Source: Anaerovibrio slackiae (GTDB taxonomy: Bacteria > Bacillota > Negativicutes > Selenomonadales > Selenomonadaceae). Taken from it: DNA of 49,376 bases. This document shows, piece after piece, positions 40,701 to 49,292 of this stretch. Under the pieces are notes generated by a model. It ran no database searches. It saw only the letters and a list, made by a program, of their open reading frames with translations, and was not told where the DNA came from. Both the position numbers and the translations under genes were made by a program. The stretch spans positions 1 to 49,376 of the forward strand of contig NZ_VUNR01000020.1 in the NCBI RefSeq assembly GCF_009695585.1, written 5' to 3'. The first letter of the stretch is position 1. Each line of letters starts with the position of its first letter.

Positions 40701-41647
40701 CTGAGCTCTGCATCCACCTCCAGCTTGCCGCCCGGCATGGTCTTGAAGCTTGATTCCTTGTAGTCCAGCACCCGGAAGGCCTGATAAATCTCCTCCCATT
40801 CACCATCCAGGGAAGACATGATTCTTTCCACAATCTCCCTGGCCCTGTCCAGCCGCTCATCGTACTTGGCACGGGCCTTCTTGTCATCCACCTGGCTCAC
40901 CAGCTGGCTGAACTCTGCCAGCTCGTCCTCCGCCCGTGCCATGCCGGTACGGAGCTCATCGATCAGCACCTGCCACCACTTGGCATAATCCCTCAGATGG
41001 AGGGCCGTGCCGGACATATCGGCAAAATCCTCTGCCAGCCCCTTTAGCCATTCTGCCGGGAAAGGCTGGTTCATGGCCTTTTCATGGAGCTTCAGCACAA
41101 TATCGTAGAGCCTGCCATCGCCCCTGTCCGTGCCGTACTGCTCTCCCAGGTGCAAAAGCACCTCGTCCATGGCCTCATAACGCTGCTCAAAAAGCTCATC
41201 CAGCACATCCTGCTGCAAAAGCAGCAGCTCATTTTCATCTGCCACCCGGAATTTCGGGTCCAGATCCAGGGCAGAAAAATTATTCTTGATGATGCTCTGG
41301 CAGAAGGAGTCAATAGTGGAGATGGATGCCCCCGACAGGAGGATGACCTGCCTCTCCAGGCGGCTAACCAGCCGCCTGTCCGGCTTTTCCCTGTCCAGCT
41401 CCGCCGCAATAGCCTGCTGCAGCCTGATGCCAATGCGCTCGCTCATCTCCGCTGCCGCCGCCCGGGTAAAGGTGACTATCAAAAGCTCATCCACGTTCCA
41501 GGCACCCTCATCCGTTTCCGGCCGGAGAAGATGGCTCACCACACGCTCTGCCAGTACTGCCGTCTTGCCGGAGCCTGCCGCCGCAGATACAAGAATATTT
41601 TTCCCATCCAGGTCAATCGCCCTCTGCTGTTCCTTTGTCCATGCCAT
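37733..41647 (-). CDS. addA: AddA: helicase-nuclease subunit
   Basis: 1304 residues. UvrD-type helicase with Walker A AAAGSGKTA (22-30), motif II MVDEYQDTNEVQ, GDVKQSIYGFR, TIHKSKGLEFPVVV, and VAMTRAREKL. The C-terminal RecB-like nuclease domain has LLDYKTDRD. With AddB it processes double-strand breaks up to Chi for RecA loading. Its ATG shares one base with the AddB stop. The length is within the usual AddA range. Confidence 0.96.
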   Translation of the reverse strand: MAWTKEQQRAIDLDGKNILVSAAAGSGKTAVLAERVVSHLLRPETDEGAWNVDELLIVTFTRAAAAEMSERIGIRLQQAIAAELDREKPDRRLVSRLERQVILLSGASISTIDSFCQSIIKNNFSALDLDPKFRVADENELLLLQQDVLDELFEQRYEAMDEVLLHLGEQYGTDRGDGRLYDIVLKLHEKAMNQPFPAEWLKGLAEDFADMSGTALHLRDYAKWWQVLIDELRTGMARAEDELAEFSQLVSQVDDKKARAKYDERLDRAREIVERIMSSLDGEWEEIYQAFRVLDYKESSFKTMPGGKLEVDAELREQLKQANAALKATVTGLKDKYVLDDEATMLADLQGLSVDAAGLAELAIAFGEAYAAAKRERNIIDYGDMEHFALQLLLSPESVPGHVQPSETALALRRRYKEIMVDEYQDTNEVQDTIVRLIAGENGGNMFTVGDVKQSIYGFRASEPGLFIGKYDAYGAETEVSGGANELISLGRNFRSRREILSAVNFVFAQLMTKEPMEIDYDENAMLNPGEPYGYQEPEEGRIMPLGEAVELDIIAEKGLEAIEGAEENPVSAMGNSADGQEQAASDPGGDDQEELKSFQLEAQHIADRLKQLKNGGYMVFDKSLGERNNGYRPMQWRDVVVLLRSVKGKADVLQEIFQANDIPVFASTDGGYFQATEIQVVLSLLSVIDNVQQDIPLAAVLYSPIVGLSAAQLAKLRLSSEGGNLYQAMLNANSAEVKLSAAIKNKLAEFLSSLSGWRQLSRRAGVAELLWQVYRDTGYYDYVGCMPGGVLRQANLRMLIARAEEFEGTNYRGLFRFLGFIEKMKNMDTDLSVARTLGENEDVVRIMTIHKSKGLEFPVVVLADMGKKFNLMDTSDSILLHKDLGLGLDNIDVEKNVKYPSFSRLAVRAKMVQESKAEELRVLYVAMTRAREKLIMVGRVRDAGKAAARWCSYREYGRSCQLPRYAISEAGSYLDWVAEAVSRHPAGAAFAGVLEMTSEQYVQPLGYMHAAPGRESQWQVRLVNGSDIHLPQVASREAGELLALVAGSEPLPVAEDAFCKIEGILGWQYDFLGTEDVPAKLSVSELKRRFARQLQEMGQLADGVFAMAVREQREYSFPRPEFLQRREEAKQRRTSGTEYGTLMHSVMQHLDLAGELTEEGIRGQLTELAEQEIITADQVAMVRAGSIAAFFASPLGRRMTGAEKLWRELPFCRMLPAGRYYAEVRDEEAEIFNQGVIDVLFQEADGRVVLLDYKTDRDTAPDVVKEKYAMQLELYAEAVRSVLGLAVSEKYLYMLRDGSVIQL

Positions 41648-44600
41648 CAGCCGTCCACCTCCTGCTTAGCTGCCTGATTATCCGTCACATCCGTCTTATC
41701 CGTCTCCATCTTATTATCCGCCTTCACCAGTTCAGCTTTTTTCTCATGCCGTCCTGTCAGCCGTTCATCCACTGCCCTTACCTGCTCCGGAGAAAGCTCC
41801 ATCTCAATATTCTTCATGAAATCCACATCCTTCTGCAGCAGCACCTGCTTGTAGCCAAAGCCCTCCAGCTGGGCATCAAAGCCGCACAGGGCATGATAGC
41901 CGCAATAAGCACAGCTGCTGAAGCCATTCCTGTCCATATATGGCTCCGGCACAATCTCCCCAGCCAGAATTGCCTCCCCGGTACCCTGCAAAAGCTTCTC
42001 CACATAAGCAAGCAGAAGCTCAAGCTCACGCTCCGTCCTGAGATGAACCTCGGATTTGCCCAGGCTGCCATCCTTTTTCAGCTTCGCATGGATAAAACGG
42101 CTTTCCCCGGAGGCAGACAGGCTGCTGTCTATCAGCTGCACCAGCTCCTCGTCCGCTACAATCCAGCCCGGCATCTTCAGCCGCTTTTCCAGCTCCGCAA
42201 TCATCTCCTGCTTGCTTTCCCTATGGCTGGCCAGGCTCACCATAGGCCGCTTCAAAAAGCAGTACAGCATCCCCACCGGCACGCTGCCCTGCCCCAGCTG
42301 CTCCGCCAAAAGCTGCCCTGCCACCAGAAGATAAGTCAGAAGCTGCAGCTTGATGCCGTAGTACACATCCATAATATTGATGGAGGCACTGCCTGTCTTG
42401 TAGTCCATGACCATAAAGTAGCTGCCATCCTCCGTCATGTCGATGCGGTCAATCTGGCCGTTCAGGGACAGCATGTTGTGATTGGACAGCCTGTAGACCA
42501 GCTCCACCGCCTGCTCATTCTCATCCCGGGCAAAAATCCCGAAGCCCTGCTCAAAATAGCAGGGATGCAGCTTGCTGACCGCGTCAAAGGCACAGAGCCG
42601 CTTCAAGGCAAAATTCGCCGTATTCTCAATGCGCCTCAGCTGGATTGCCAGCTGCTTCTGCTGGAAGATAATATTATTCTGCAAGCGAGGTGCCAGCCGG
42701 TGCAGGATTTCGTGGCACAGCTGCCGCTGCTCCCCTTCCTCCACATCGCTCCACCGCCTGCCTTCCCTCTTTAGCTGCTCGCCAAACTCACGCAGCACGC
42801 CGTGGAGCAGGGTTCCCAGCTCCGGGCTGCTGAAGCCGCGGATTTTCCGCTCCTGCAATTTTAAACCATATTGAGCAAAATACTGGAAAGGACAGTGATT
42901 GTACCTTTCCAGACGGGTAACGCTACCCCGGAGATAGCCCTTTGGGGCAAAAAGCTGACCTGCCAGCTCCTCCGGCAGCCTGTCCGCCCCCATCCTGCTG
43001 ACCAGGGCTTTCTGCAAAGCCGTCAGCCCCTTTGCCAGAGGCGCAGAAGCTGATTTTTTATTTTTTTCACGCTGAATAAGCAGCCAGTTGTACACCGCCT
43101 GCCATTTTTCCTCCATTACGCCATAATCCTTGCAGTGCCTGAGAGCTATGCCCAAGCCGGAAAGAGCCTGCCTGCCCTCCGCCACAAAGCCATCTCCCTG
43201 CAGGACCTGCCCCAGCTTCAGCTCCGGCACCAGCTTCCTCAGCCACTGCACCAGCCTGGCAGGCTCCCTGCCAGCCCCTGAGTCATCGGACAGGGCATAG
43301 GATACCCAGAGATATTCCCGTGCCTGGGTAAAGCCCTTGTACAGAAGATAGCCCTCGTTGTAGCTGTTTTCCTGCCCGATGATGGACAGCCGCCTGCCGG
43401 TCCTCCTGTCCCCGGCTTCCACCTGATTGATATAAATCCTGTCCGCATCCGACAGGATGACGTTCTCGCTGGAATGGCGGGGCATGCTGCCGGCATTGGC
43501 ACCTGGCACATAAATCGCCCGCAGGTTGCCCAGGCTGTTCTGGTCAAAGGAAGCCAGGCTCACATAATCCAGCCCCGGCGGAATCATGCTTACTGAAAGG
43601 CTATCCAGCCCCTCCCCGGTAACAGCGGCAAACTCAGCCAGGGACGGCTCCCCGGAGCCTGTCCCCAGCTCCGCCAGCTGGTCAAGGAGCTCCATGATGC
43701 TGCGCCATATCTGCTGATGCTCCCTGGCGCCTGCCAGATTGCCCTGCTGCTCGTCCTCTGCCGCCCACTGCTCCAGCTGCTGCGGCACCCTGAGCTCCGT
43801 CAAAAATACATACACCGCCTCCGCCATATCAGCGGCAGTCCCGGCAGGCTGCAGCGCCTCCTGCAATCTGAGCAATGGCTCTGCCACCTGACGGCGTCGC
43901 CTGTCTGCCAGCTCCGCCCGTTGCAGCTGGCTCGCATCGGCATCACCATCTTCCTCATCAATGCTGTACCGGCTCACAAACTGCCAGTCCTCCGGCTGTG
44001 CCCAGACTTTTTTGCCCTTGATGCCGAACTCCAATACATAGTTTTCCAGCTCATCCATGGCATCCGGCAAAAGGCCGCAAGGCTCCTTGAAGAAGCCTGT
44101 TTTCAGGCAGCCAAAGACATTTTCATAGCTCCAGCTGCTGCGGCTGGTACAGATGGCAAGGGCTGACCGTATAAGCTCCGCCAAGGGATGATGGGTGCAT
44201 TTCCGGCGAGTGGCACTAAAGAAGGGAATGCCGTACTCCTGCAGGACCATGCCTGCCATGCTGCCATAGCTGTCTTCATCCCGGATAAGGATGCCTATAT
44301 CGCGCCATTTATAGCCCTCATCTCGCACCAGGCGCACAATATCATCCGCCATGGCTTCCAGCTCCAGCCGGATGGTAGCGGCTTCCGTGATTCGCAGCTG
44401 GGTACTAATCGCATCTTTCTGATCACTATTACCATTATTATTATTAGTAGTATTATTATTAGTATTATTATTAGTATTATTGGTATTATTCCCCTTATCA
44501 CTCTGGCGGCTCTTGGCAATCTTGACAGGTACAGGGCGATGGGAAAGCCACTGCCTCTCCATGTCTCTCAGAAGCGGCGATACAAACCTGGCTCCCCCTG

Positions 44601-45447
44601 CCATGAACCGCTCCCTTACCTCCATGTTCATTTCCCCTGCCAGCTCCAGCAGGTAGTTCCTCGTGCTCTGGCTGCGGTAAAAAATATCCTCCCGTGGCAC
44701 ATTCTGCCATGGCTGACAGTCAGATAAGGTGCTATTATCCAGCGTCAGGGATACATGTACCCGGCTGCACAGGCCGAAAAGCACCTGCAAAAGCTGCTTT
44801 TCCAATGGATTGAAAAACAGGAAGCCATCCAGCCACAGCTCCGCCCCCTGCACAATCTTCGATTTGGGCAGCTTTTCCAGAAGCTTGCAGAGAATATCCT
44901 TGCCGTCATTGTAGCTGCCTGCCATGGCTTCATTGAAATCCTGATAGATAAGTGCCATATCCTGCAGCTTGCCGGAAAGACGCTTATCCTTTTCTGCCAC
45001 CTGGCTGCCGATTTCCTGCAAGAGCTCCGGCGAAATGCAATAGCTTTTCAGCTCGTTGATAATATCCCCCAGCTCCGCGGCAAAGCCCCGCTGTCCTGCC
45101 GCCCTGGCAAAGGCGGACAGGCTCTTGTCCTTCAGCCGCCTGTCCAAAAGCTGCCGCAACAGCAGCTGCCTGCCCAGGTCTGTCAGCCCCGGCTCCAGAC
45201 CGCCGCCTGTTTCCTGCAAAATCTGATAGGCAAAGCGGCGGAAGCCATAAACATAGCAGCGGCAAAAGCCCCTGCCTTCCTTCGCCAGCATAGCTGCCAG
45301 CTCACGCTCTGCCTTGTATGTCATGTGCTCCGGCAGCAGCAGGATAATGGCATCTCCTACCGGCTGCGCCAAAAGCTTATTCTTTATCTGCTCCAGGCAA
45401 TAAGCGGTTTTGCCGCTGCCAGCCCGGCCTGAAATAATCTCCAGCAT
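41647..45447 (-). CDS. addB: AddB: nuclease and helicase-like subunit
   Basis: 1266 residues. N-terminal SGRAGSGKTAYCLEQ, later FDQNSLGNLRAIYVPGANAG, and the C-terminal nuclease VMDYKTGSAS. CPFQYFAQYG plus the terminal CAYCGYHALC supply the four cysteines of the iron-sulfur pin known in AddB. An Asn/Thr-rich insert of about 25 residues near residue 330 is encoded by an AAT-type microsatellite. It is the first gene of the addBA operon. Confidence 0.95.
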   Translation of the reverse strand: MLEIISGRAGSGKTAYCLEQIKNKLLAQPVGDAIILLLPEHMTYKAERELAAMLAKEGRGFCRCYVYGFRRFAYQILQETGGGLEPGLTDLGRQLLLRQLLDRRLKDKSLSAFARAAGQRGFAAELGDIINELKSYCISPELLQEIGSQVAEKDKRLSGKLQDMALIYQDFNEAMAGSYNDGKDILCKLLEKLPKSKIVQGAELWLDGFLFFNPLEKQLLQVLFGLCSRVHVSLTLDNSTLSDCQPWQNVPREDIFYRSQSTRNYLLELAGEMNMEVRERFMAGGARFVSPLLRDMERQWLSHRPVPVKIAKSRQSDKGNNTNNTNNNTNNNTTNNNNGNSDQKDAISTQLRITEAATIRLELEAMADDIVRLVRDEGYKWRDIGILIRDEDSYGSMAGMVLQEYGIPFFSATRRKCTHHPLAELIRSALAICTSRSSWSYENVFGCLKTGFFKEPCGLLPDAMDELENYVLEFGIKGKKVWAQPEDWQFVSRYSIDEEDGDADASQLQRAELADRRRRQVAEPLLRLQEALQPAGTAADMAEAVYVFLTELRVPQQLEQWAAEDEQQGNLAGAREHQQIWRSIMELLDQLAELGTGSGEPSLAEFAAVTGEGLDSLSVSMIPPGLDYVSLASFDQNSLGNLRAIYVPGANAGSMPRHSSENVILSDADRIYINQVEAGDRRTGRRLSIIGQENSYNEGYLLYKGFTQAREYLWVSYALSDDSGAGREPARLVQWLRKLVPELKLGQVLQGDGFVAEGRQALSGLGIALRHCKDYGVMEEKWQAVYNWLLIQREKNKKSASAPLAKGLTALQKALVSRMGADRLPEELAGQLFAPKGYLRGSVTRLERYNHCPFQYFAQYGLKLQERKIRGFSSPELGTLLHGVLREFGEQLKREGRRWSDVEEGEQRQLCHEILHRLAPRLQNNIIFQQKQLAIQLRRIENTANFALKRLCAFDAVSKLHPCYFEQGFGIFARDENEQAVELVYRLSNHNMLSLNGQIDRIDMTEDGSYFMVMDYKTGSASINIMDVYYGIKLQLLTYLLVAGQLLAEQLGQGSVPVGMLYCFLKRPMVSLASHRESKQEMIAELEKRLKMPGWIVADEELVQLIDSSLSASGESRFIHAKLKKDGSLGKSEVHLRTERELELLLAYVEKLLQGTGEAILAGEIVPEPYMDRNGFSSCAYCGYHALCGFDAQLEGFGYKQVLLQKDVDFMKNIEMELSPEQVRAVDERLTGRHEKKAELVKADNKMETDKTDVTDNQAAKQEVDG
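44425..44493. repeat. Trinucleotide microsatellite inside addB
   Basis: About 20 mostly ATT/AGT units encode a low-complexity Asn/Thr stretch. Length changes stay in frame in steps of one residue. Confidence 0.85.
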
Positions 45448-45506
45448 ACACTCACTCCCCTGTCAAATTATCCGATTCTCCGGCAATTTATTTGGAAATT
45501 CATCCA

Positions 45507-45542
45507 GTAATTTATCTGTAAATTTATTTGTAAATTTATTTG
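45507..45542. repeat. 12-bp tandem repeat upstream of addB
   Basis: Three units of TAAATTTATTTG type (the first degenerate), 60-95 bp upstream of the addB start. Confidence 0.75.
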
Positions 45543-45577
45543 TTTTTCATCTATACTCCAATGGGCGGAGAGGCAAT

Positions 45578-45692
45578 GCCAATGCGGGCACGCTCGCGCT
45601 ATTATCCACGCCTAGCGGATGCTAAGCTCACGCTTCGCCTTCGGCTCGCGTATTGCTAAGCACCGAGGCGCGTCTCAATGCCCTGCATTGGC
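45578..45692. repeat. GC-rich intergenic inverted repeat
   Basis: GCCAATGCGGGCA with CTCGCGC at one end is answered by GCGCGTCTC and TGCCCTGCATTGGC at the other, enclosing smaller GC-rich stems and two direct TGCTAAGC copies. It contrasts sharply with the A/T-rich flanks and has the look of a dispersed intergenic repeat. Confidence 0.55.
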
Positions 45693-45874
45693 ACCGCCTT
45701 CTCCCCCCATCACATATCTGCCAACAGTTACATTCCTGCAGCAGCTTATCTTTCACTCTCAGTGCTTTATGTTTTTACAAAGTACAAAACCATAGTTTTC
45801 CGCATTTTCTTCCATCAAAGCACCATCCCTATTCAATTATACAATCATTGCTGCACTCAAGTAAACTAAATATC

Positions 45875-46480
45875 TCATGGCATATCCCCCTGCTTTGAAA
45901 ATAACATGCCGAAAATTATTGCATTCATATCCACGGAAAGATTATGCCCCGTATCATACAAAATTGTTTTTTCCACACAGGGATTATCAATACAGTCTAC
46001 CAGCCCTGCAAATTGATAGGATGGGTCACTGGAGCCAATGGCAACCACTGCCTGTTCCCCGTCAAACTGTTCCAGCCCATTCCTCTGCCTGTGCCAATTT
46101 ATCATCAGCGGCGGATTGATCAGAAGCATTTTCCTGATATATGGATATTGCCAGCCATACATAGCACCCAAGGAAGCCCCCAGGGAAAAACCAATATAAT
46201 ACACTGGCACTTCTCCCCCATCAGCAGCTTCCGTTACATCATTGGCAAATTCCGCCGCCGTCATGGTGACCTCAAAATTTTCTTCCTTATCTGCACCGGC
46301 AGGATTATCCACGGTCAGCACTGCATATCCCGTCCTGTGATGAATATACTCTGCCAATTTTTTATACTTGTCCTGATAGCCGTTTACAGTACCGCCTGCC
46401 CCGGTCTTTATCACCACCAAGACATCCCTGCCTCTAAGAAAAGCTGTTTCAATATCCCAATATTCATCACAATTTTTCAT
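45875..46480 (-). CDS. Alpha/beta hydrolase-like protein
   Basis: 201 residues from ATG 46480, which has GGAGGAG six bases upstream; ATG 46495 is a possible alternative with GGGGGG upstream. VLTVDNPAGA, YYIGFSLGASLGAMYG (nucleophile elbow GFSLG) and a late DTGHNLS provide Ser and His of a catalytic triad. The substrate is unknown. No signal peptide. Confidence 0.72.
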   Translation of the reverse strand: MKNCDEYWDIETAFLRGRDVLVVIKTGAGGTVNGYQDKYKKLAEYIHHRTGYAVLTVDNPAGADKEENFEVTMTAAEFANDVTEAADGGEVPVYYIGFSLGASLGAMYGWQYPYIRKMLLINPPLMINWHRQRNGLEQFDGEQAVVAIGSSDPSYQFAGLVDCIDNPCVEKTILYDTGHNLSVDMNAIIFGMLFSKQGDMP

Positions 46481-46495
46481 GCCCTGCTCCTCCAT

Positions 46496-46830
46496 TACAC
46501 ATCCCCCCTGCATTCATTTTAAGCTCATGATAACAAAGTTTATGTGCAAAAAAATGTACATTAAATAAGTACATTGATACAAAAGTATTGCCATAACGTT
46601 TCCACACGAGTAAAAAATGCTATATTTAGCTATGGTGGATATAAACAAACTTAATCATGGATATCCTATGCAAGTGCCAACAGCGATGGCACACAAAAAA
46701 GCTATCCTTCAACGAGAATCACATCTCATAAAGGATAGCTTTTTCAGTTGCAACCATTACATAACCGTTACTTCATCACAGTTACCACATTACGGGGTTG
46801 CATAGCCAGGATAGTTTTTCTCTTACAATC
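46496..46830. other. Intergenic stretch between hydrolase and rubredoxin
   Basis: Holds the rubredoxin terminator; otherwise A/T-rich without a credible gene. Paired GTACATT motifs near 46553-46573 may be an operator for the hydrolase gene. Confidence 0.4.
46695..46744 (-). terminator. Terminator behind rubredoxin
   Basis: AAAAAAGCTATCCTT pairs with AAGGATAGCTTTTT. Reads in either direction. Confidence 0.8.
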
Positions 46831-46989
46831 TCACTGCTCAGAGAACTGGTCCTTGCCTACGCCGCACAGCGGGCAAACAAAATCCTCCGGCAAGTCAGCA
46901 AAAGCAGTGCCTGGAGCGATACCGTTGTCAGCATCACCGGCAGCCTCATCATAAACCCATCCGCATACGTCACAAACCCAAGTCTTCAT
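46831..46989 (-). CDS. Rubredoxin (52 aa)
   Basis: [15 protein letters not shown] and [13 protein letters not shown] give the two CxxCG knuckles that bind one iron. ATG 46989 with AGGAGG upstream. Rubredoxins are small electron carriers, often serving oxygen and superoxide defence in anaerobes. Transcribed alone. Confidence 0.93.
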   Translation of the reverse strand: MKTWVCDVCGWVYDEAAGDADNGIAPGTAFADLPEDFVCPLCGVGKDQFSEQ

Positions 46990-47150
46990 AATTAATCAAA
47001 CCTCCTAAATATTATATCATACGGCTTCCCTGCCAACGCCTCCTGCCCCATTACAGATACGGAACACATCGGCATAATATATGCACTACATTACATAGCA
47101 TAACATAACATATGCATAGCATGGCAGAGCAGCCTACATCACACACATGA

Positions 47151-48011
47151 TTATATTCGACATCTTTCCCGAATATCCTCTAAAAATTTAAGCGGCACAG
47201 ACATATTTTTTTCGTAGCCGGTTCCCAGCAGGATACCTGGCCGGTTGGCACCATGAAAATCCGTGCCTCCCGTCGGCAGCATATCGTATTTCTCAATCAT
47301 TGCCCTGGCAAAAGCCCTGTCCTCATCAGTATAATTTGGATAATACTGCTCCATGCCGGTAAGCCCGAAACTCATCAGCTCCCGGAGGGAATCCTCCTGC
47401 TCCGGCCGTGACTGCCCCTTCAGGCCAATCAGCTTGTGGAAATGCGCCAGGGATGTCACGCCACCGGCCCCGCGGATGATAGGCAGGGCCTCCTCCGCCG
47501 GAATATCGCCTGCCACGCCGACCTCTTTGACAGCCGGGTTCAGGTAGTTGTCCCAGATATACTGAATGCCGTCAAAGATATTCATATCCACTATGGTACG
47601 CATGATGGCATACCTGTCCAGATGCACAGCAGAATGTCTCCTGACCATCTCCATATCTATCTCAATGCCCCTGCGGCGAAGCACCTCCACCACATCTGCC
47701 ATCGAGTCCTCTTTAATATAGCGCAAACGGCTGTAAAGTTTCTGAAATTCACTATTTTCAGGGTTAAATCCCAGGCACACCACATGGATTTTGCGGCCGC
47801 GATACGCCATGGTCATCTCCATGCCGTTAATAAAGCCAACGCCCAGCCTCTCCGCCTCTGCCGCCGCCTCATCATCACCGGCAATAGAATCATGATCCGT
47901 CAGGGCAAAAGCCTCCACGCCCGTTTCCTTCGCCAGCCTAGCCAAGCCTGCCGGGCTGTAGCTACCATCAGAAACCGTGGAATGAACATGCAAATCTATC
48001 AAAAATATCAC
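47151..48011 (-). CDS. PHP-domain phosphoesterase
   Basis: 286 residues. DLHVHSTVSDGSYSP (His8, His10), ALTDHDS (Asp39, His40), a middle SLAHFHK, and TGGTDFHG near the C-terminus are the metal-binding motifs of PHP phosphoesterases of the TrpH/RNase AM-like group, which hydrolyse nucleotide 3',5'-bisphosphates or RNA 5' ends. The start is uncertain: GTG 48011 is very close to AGGGGAT, and a TTG at 48002 has better spacing. Confidence 0.85.
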   Translation of the reverse strand: MIFLIDLHVHSTVSDGSYSPAGLARLAKETGVEAFALTDHDSIAGDDEAAAEAERLGVGFINGMEMTMAYRGRKIHVVCLGFNPENSEFQKLYSRLRYIKEDSMADVVEVLRRRGIEIDMEMVRRHSAVHLDRYAIMRTIVDMNIFDGIQYIWDNYLNPAVKEVGVAGDIPAEEALPIIRGAGGVTSLAHFHKLIGLKGQSRPEQEDSLRELMSFGLTGMEQYYPNYTDEDRAFARAMIEKYDMLPTGGTDFHGANRPGILLGTGYEKNMSVPLKFLEDIRERCRI

Positions 48012-48198
48012 ATCCCCTATCTATGCTGCATCCTGACACATTACAATGCATTATTATATCATATACGGACATTATACTACTATTAAGCCAAAAGTGCCAC
48101 AAAATACCGCACTTTATTCAAAACAGATTAATGCTTGCAGCTCCGGGGCAGACTACAGCAAGCCATTATTCAGCCATTACCAGCCAATTGCTAACCAA

Positions 48199-49128
48199 TC
48201 ACTTATACTCTATCCTGTTGTCAGGCTCATGAATTACCGTGCTGACAGGACGGGAGGCAGGCTTGCTGAAGCCCCTGCCCATTACCTCGTTGGCAGACAT
48301 GATAATCATGAAGGCATTACCATCCACCTCATTGGCCAGCCTTTTTACCTTTGCCACCTGGGTAAGCTTCACCGCCACAAAAATCACATCCCTTTCTTTG
48401 TGGGTAAAGGCTCCCTGCCCATGCAGAAAGGTCACGCCACGCCCCAGCTCCACGATGATTTCCTCTGCAATCTCCTCCGCCTTCTCAGATACAATCAGCA
48501 CCGCCTTGCGGCTATTGAAACCGGCAATCACCCTGTCAGTAACAGTTGCATTGATGAACATGCTGATAAGAGTGAACATGGCCGGTGCCACGCCGAACAA
48601 AAATGCTGCAACCAGCATAATCAGGCAGTTAAAGCCAAAAATCACACCGCCCATGTGCAAAGAATAATATTTCTTGACAATGGCACCAATAATATCAAAG
48701 CCTCCTGTACTGCCGTCCATACGAAAGACAATACCATAGCCTATACCATTGAACACACCGCCAAAAATCGCCGCCAGCATCAAATCCTCCACCGGCAGAT
48801 ACCCGTTCAGAAACCGCGTAGCATCCAGGCACAAAGAAAAAAGCACCGTACCAATAACTATATCAATCGTGTACTTCTTCCCCATCAGCCTCCATGCCGC
48901 CAGCAATAAAGGCACATTATATACAAGTGTCTGCACGCCAATAGGCAAGTCTGCCAGATAATAAAATATGATGGCAATGCCCGTCACACCACCGGTCAAA
49001 AGATGAGATGGCACCAGAAAAAGATTGATAGAGCTGCTGGCAATCAGGCAGCCCAGAGCAATGCCGGCATAGTGCATGAGCTTATGTTTCAAGGTTCTGG
49101 TTCTGATTATTCTTCTGCTTCGCATCAT
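48199..49128 (-). CDS. YitT family membrane protein (DUF161-DUF2179)
   Basis: Five or six hydrophobic segments with SSINLFLVPSHLLTGGVTGI and DGSTGGFDIIG are typical of the YitT membrane domain; the C-terminal 80 residues (AVLIVSEKAEEIAEEIIVEL, RGVTFLHGQGAFTHKERDV) are DUF2179. The transported substrate is unknown. Frame open to 49182; ATG 49128 has GGGGATG upstream with normal spacing and is preferred. Confidence 0.85.
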   Translation of the reverse strand: MMRSRRIIRTRTLKHKLMHYAGIALGCLIASSSINLFLVPSHLLTGGVTGIAIIFYYLADLPIGVQTLVYNVPLLLAAWRLMGKKYTIDIVIGTVLFSLCLDATRFLNGYLPVEDLMLAAIFGGVFNGIGYGIVFRMDGSTGGFDIIGAIVKKYYSLHMGGVIFGFNCLIMLVAAFLFGVAPAMFTLISMFINATVTDRVIAGFNSRKAVLIVSEKAEEIAEEIIVELGRGVTFLHGQGAFTHKERDVIFVAVKLTQVAKVKRLANEVDGNAFMIIMSANEVMGRGFSKPASRPVSTVIHEPDNRIEYK

Positions 49129-49258
49129 ATTCATCCCCACTTTCATTTCGCAGCATAAGCCGCTCAGTTTAGCAGCACACATAACAAAAACAACAGCACT
49201 AGTACAATTATATTCCCCTGGCTATAATCATATCACAACTCCGGCAATTTTTGAATTA

Positions 49259-49292
49259 CTCCCTCCTAACGCCTAGGCGTTTGAGGAGGGAG
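49259..49292. repeat. Terminal hairpin of the right-edge IS200/IS605 element
   Basis: CTCCCTCCT-AACGCC-TA-GGCGTT-TG-AGGAGGGAG, a 34-bp hairpin that overlaps the end of tnpB. In this IS family the 3' end of tnpB and the right-end hairpin also encode the guide (omega) RNA scaffold. Confidence 0.7.

Larger units (their letters stand above)
45448..45874. other. Intergenic stretch before addB with repeats
   Basis: No gene. It contains the 12-bp tandem repeat (45507-45542), a GC-rich inverted repeat (45578-45692) and A/T-rich flanks. The promoter of addB should lie here but I see no clear pair of boxes. Confidence 0.5.
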
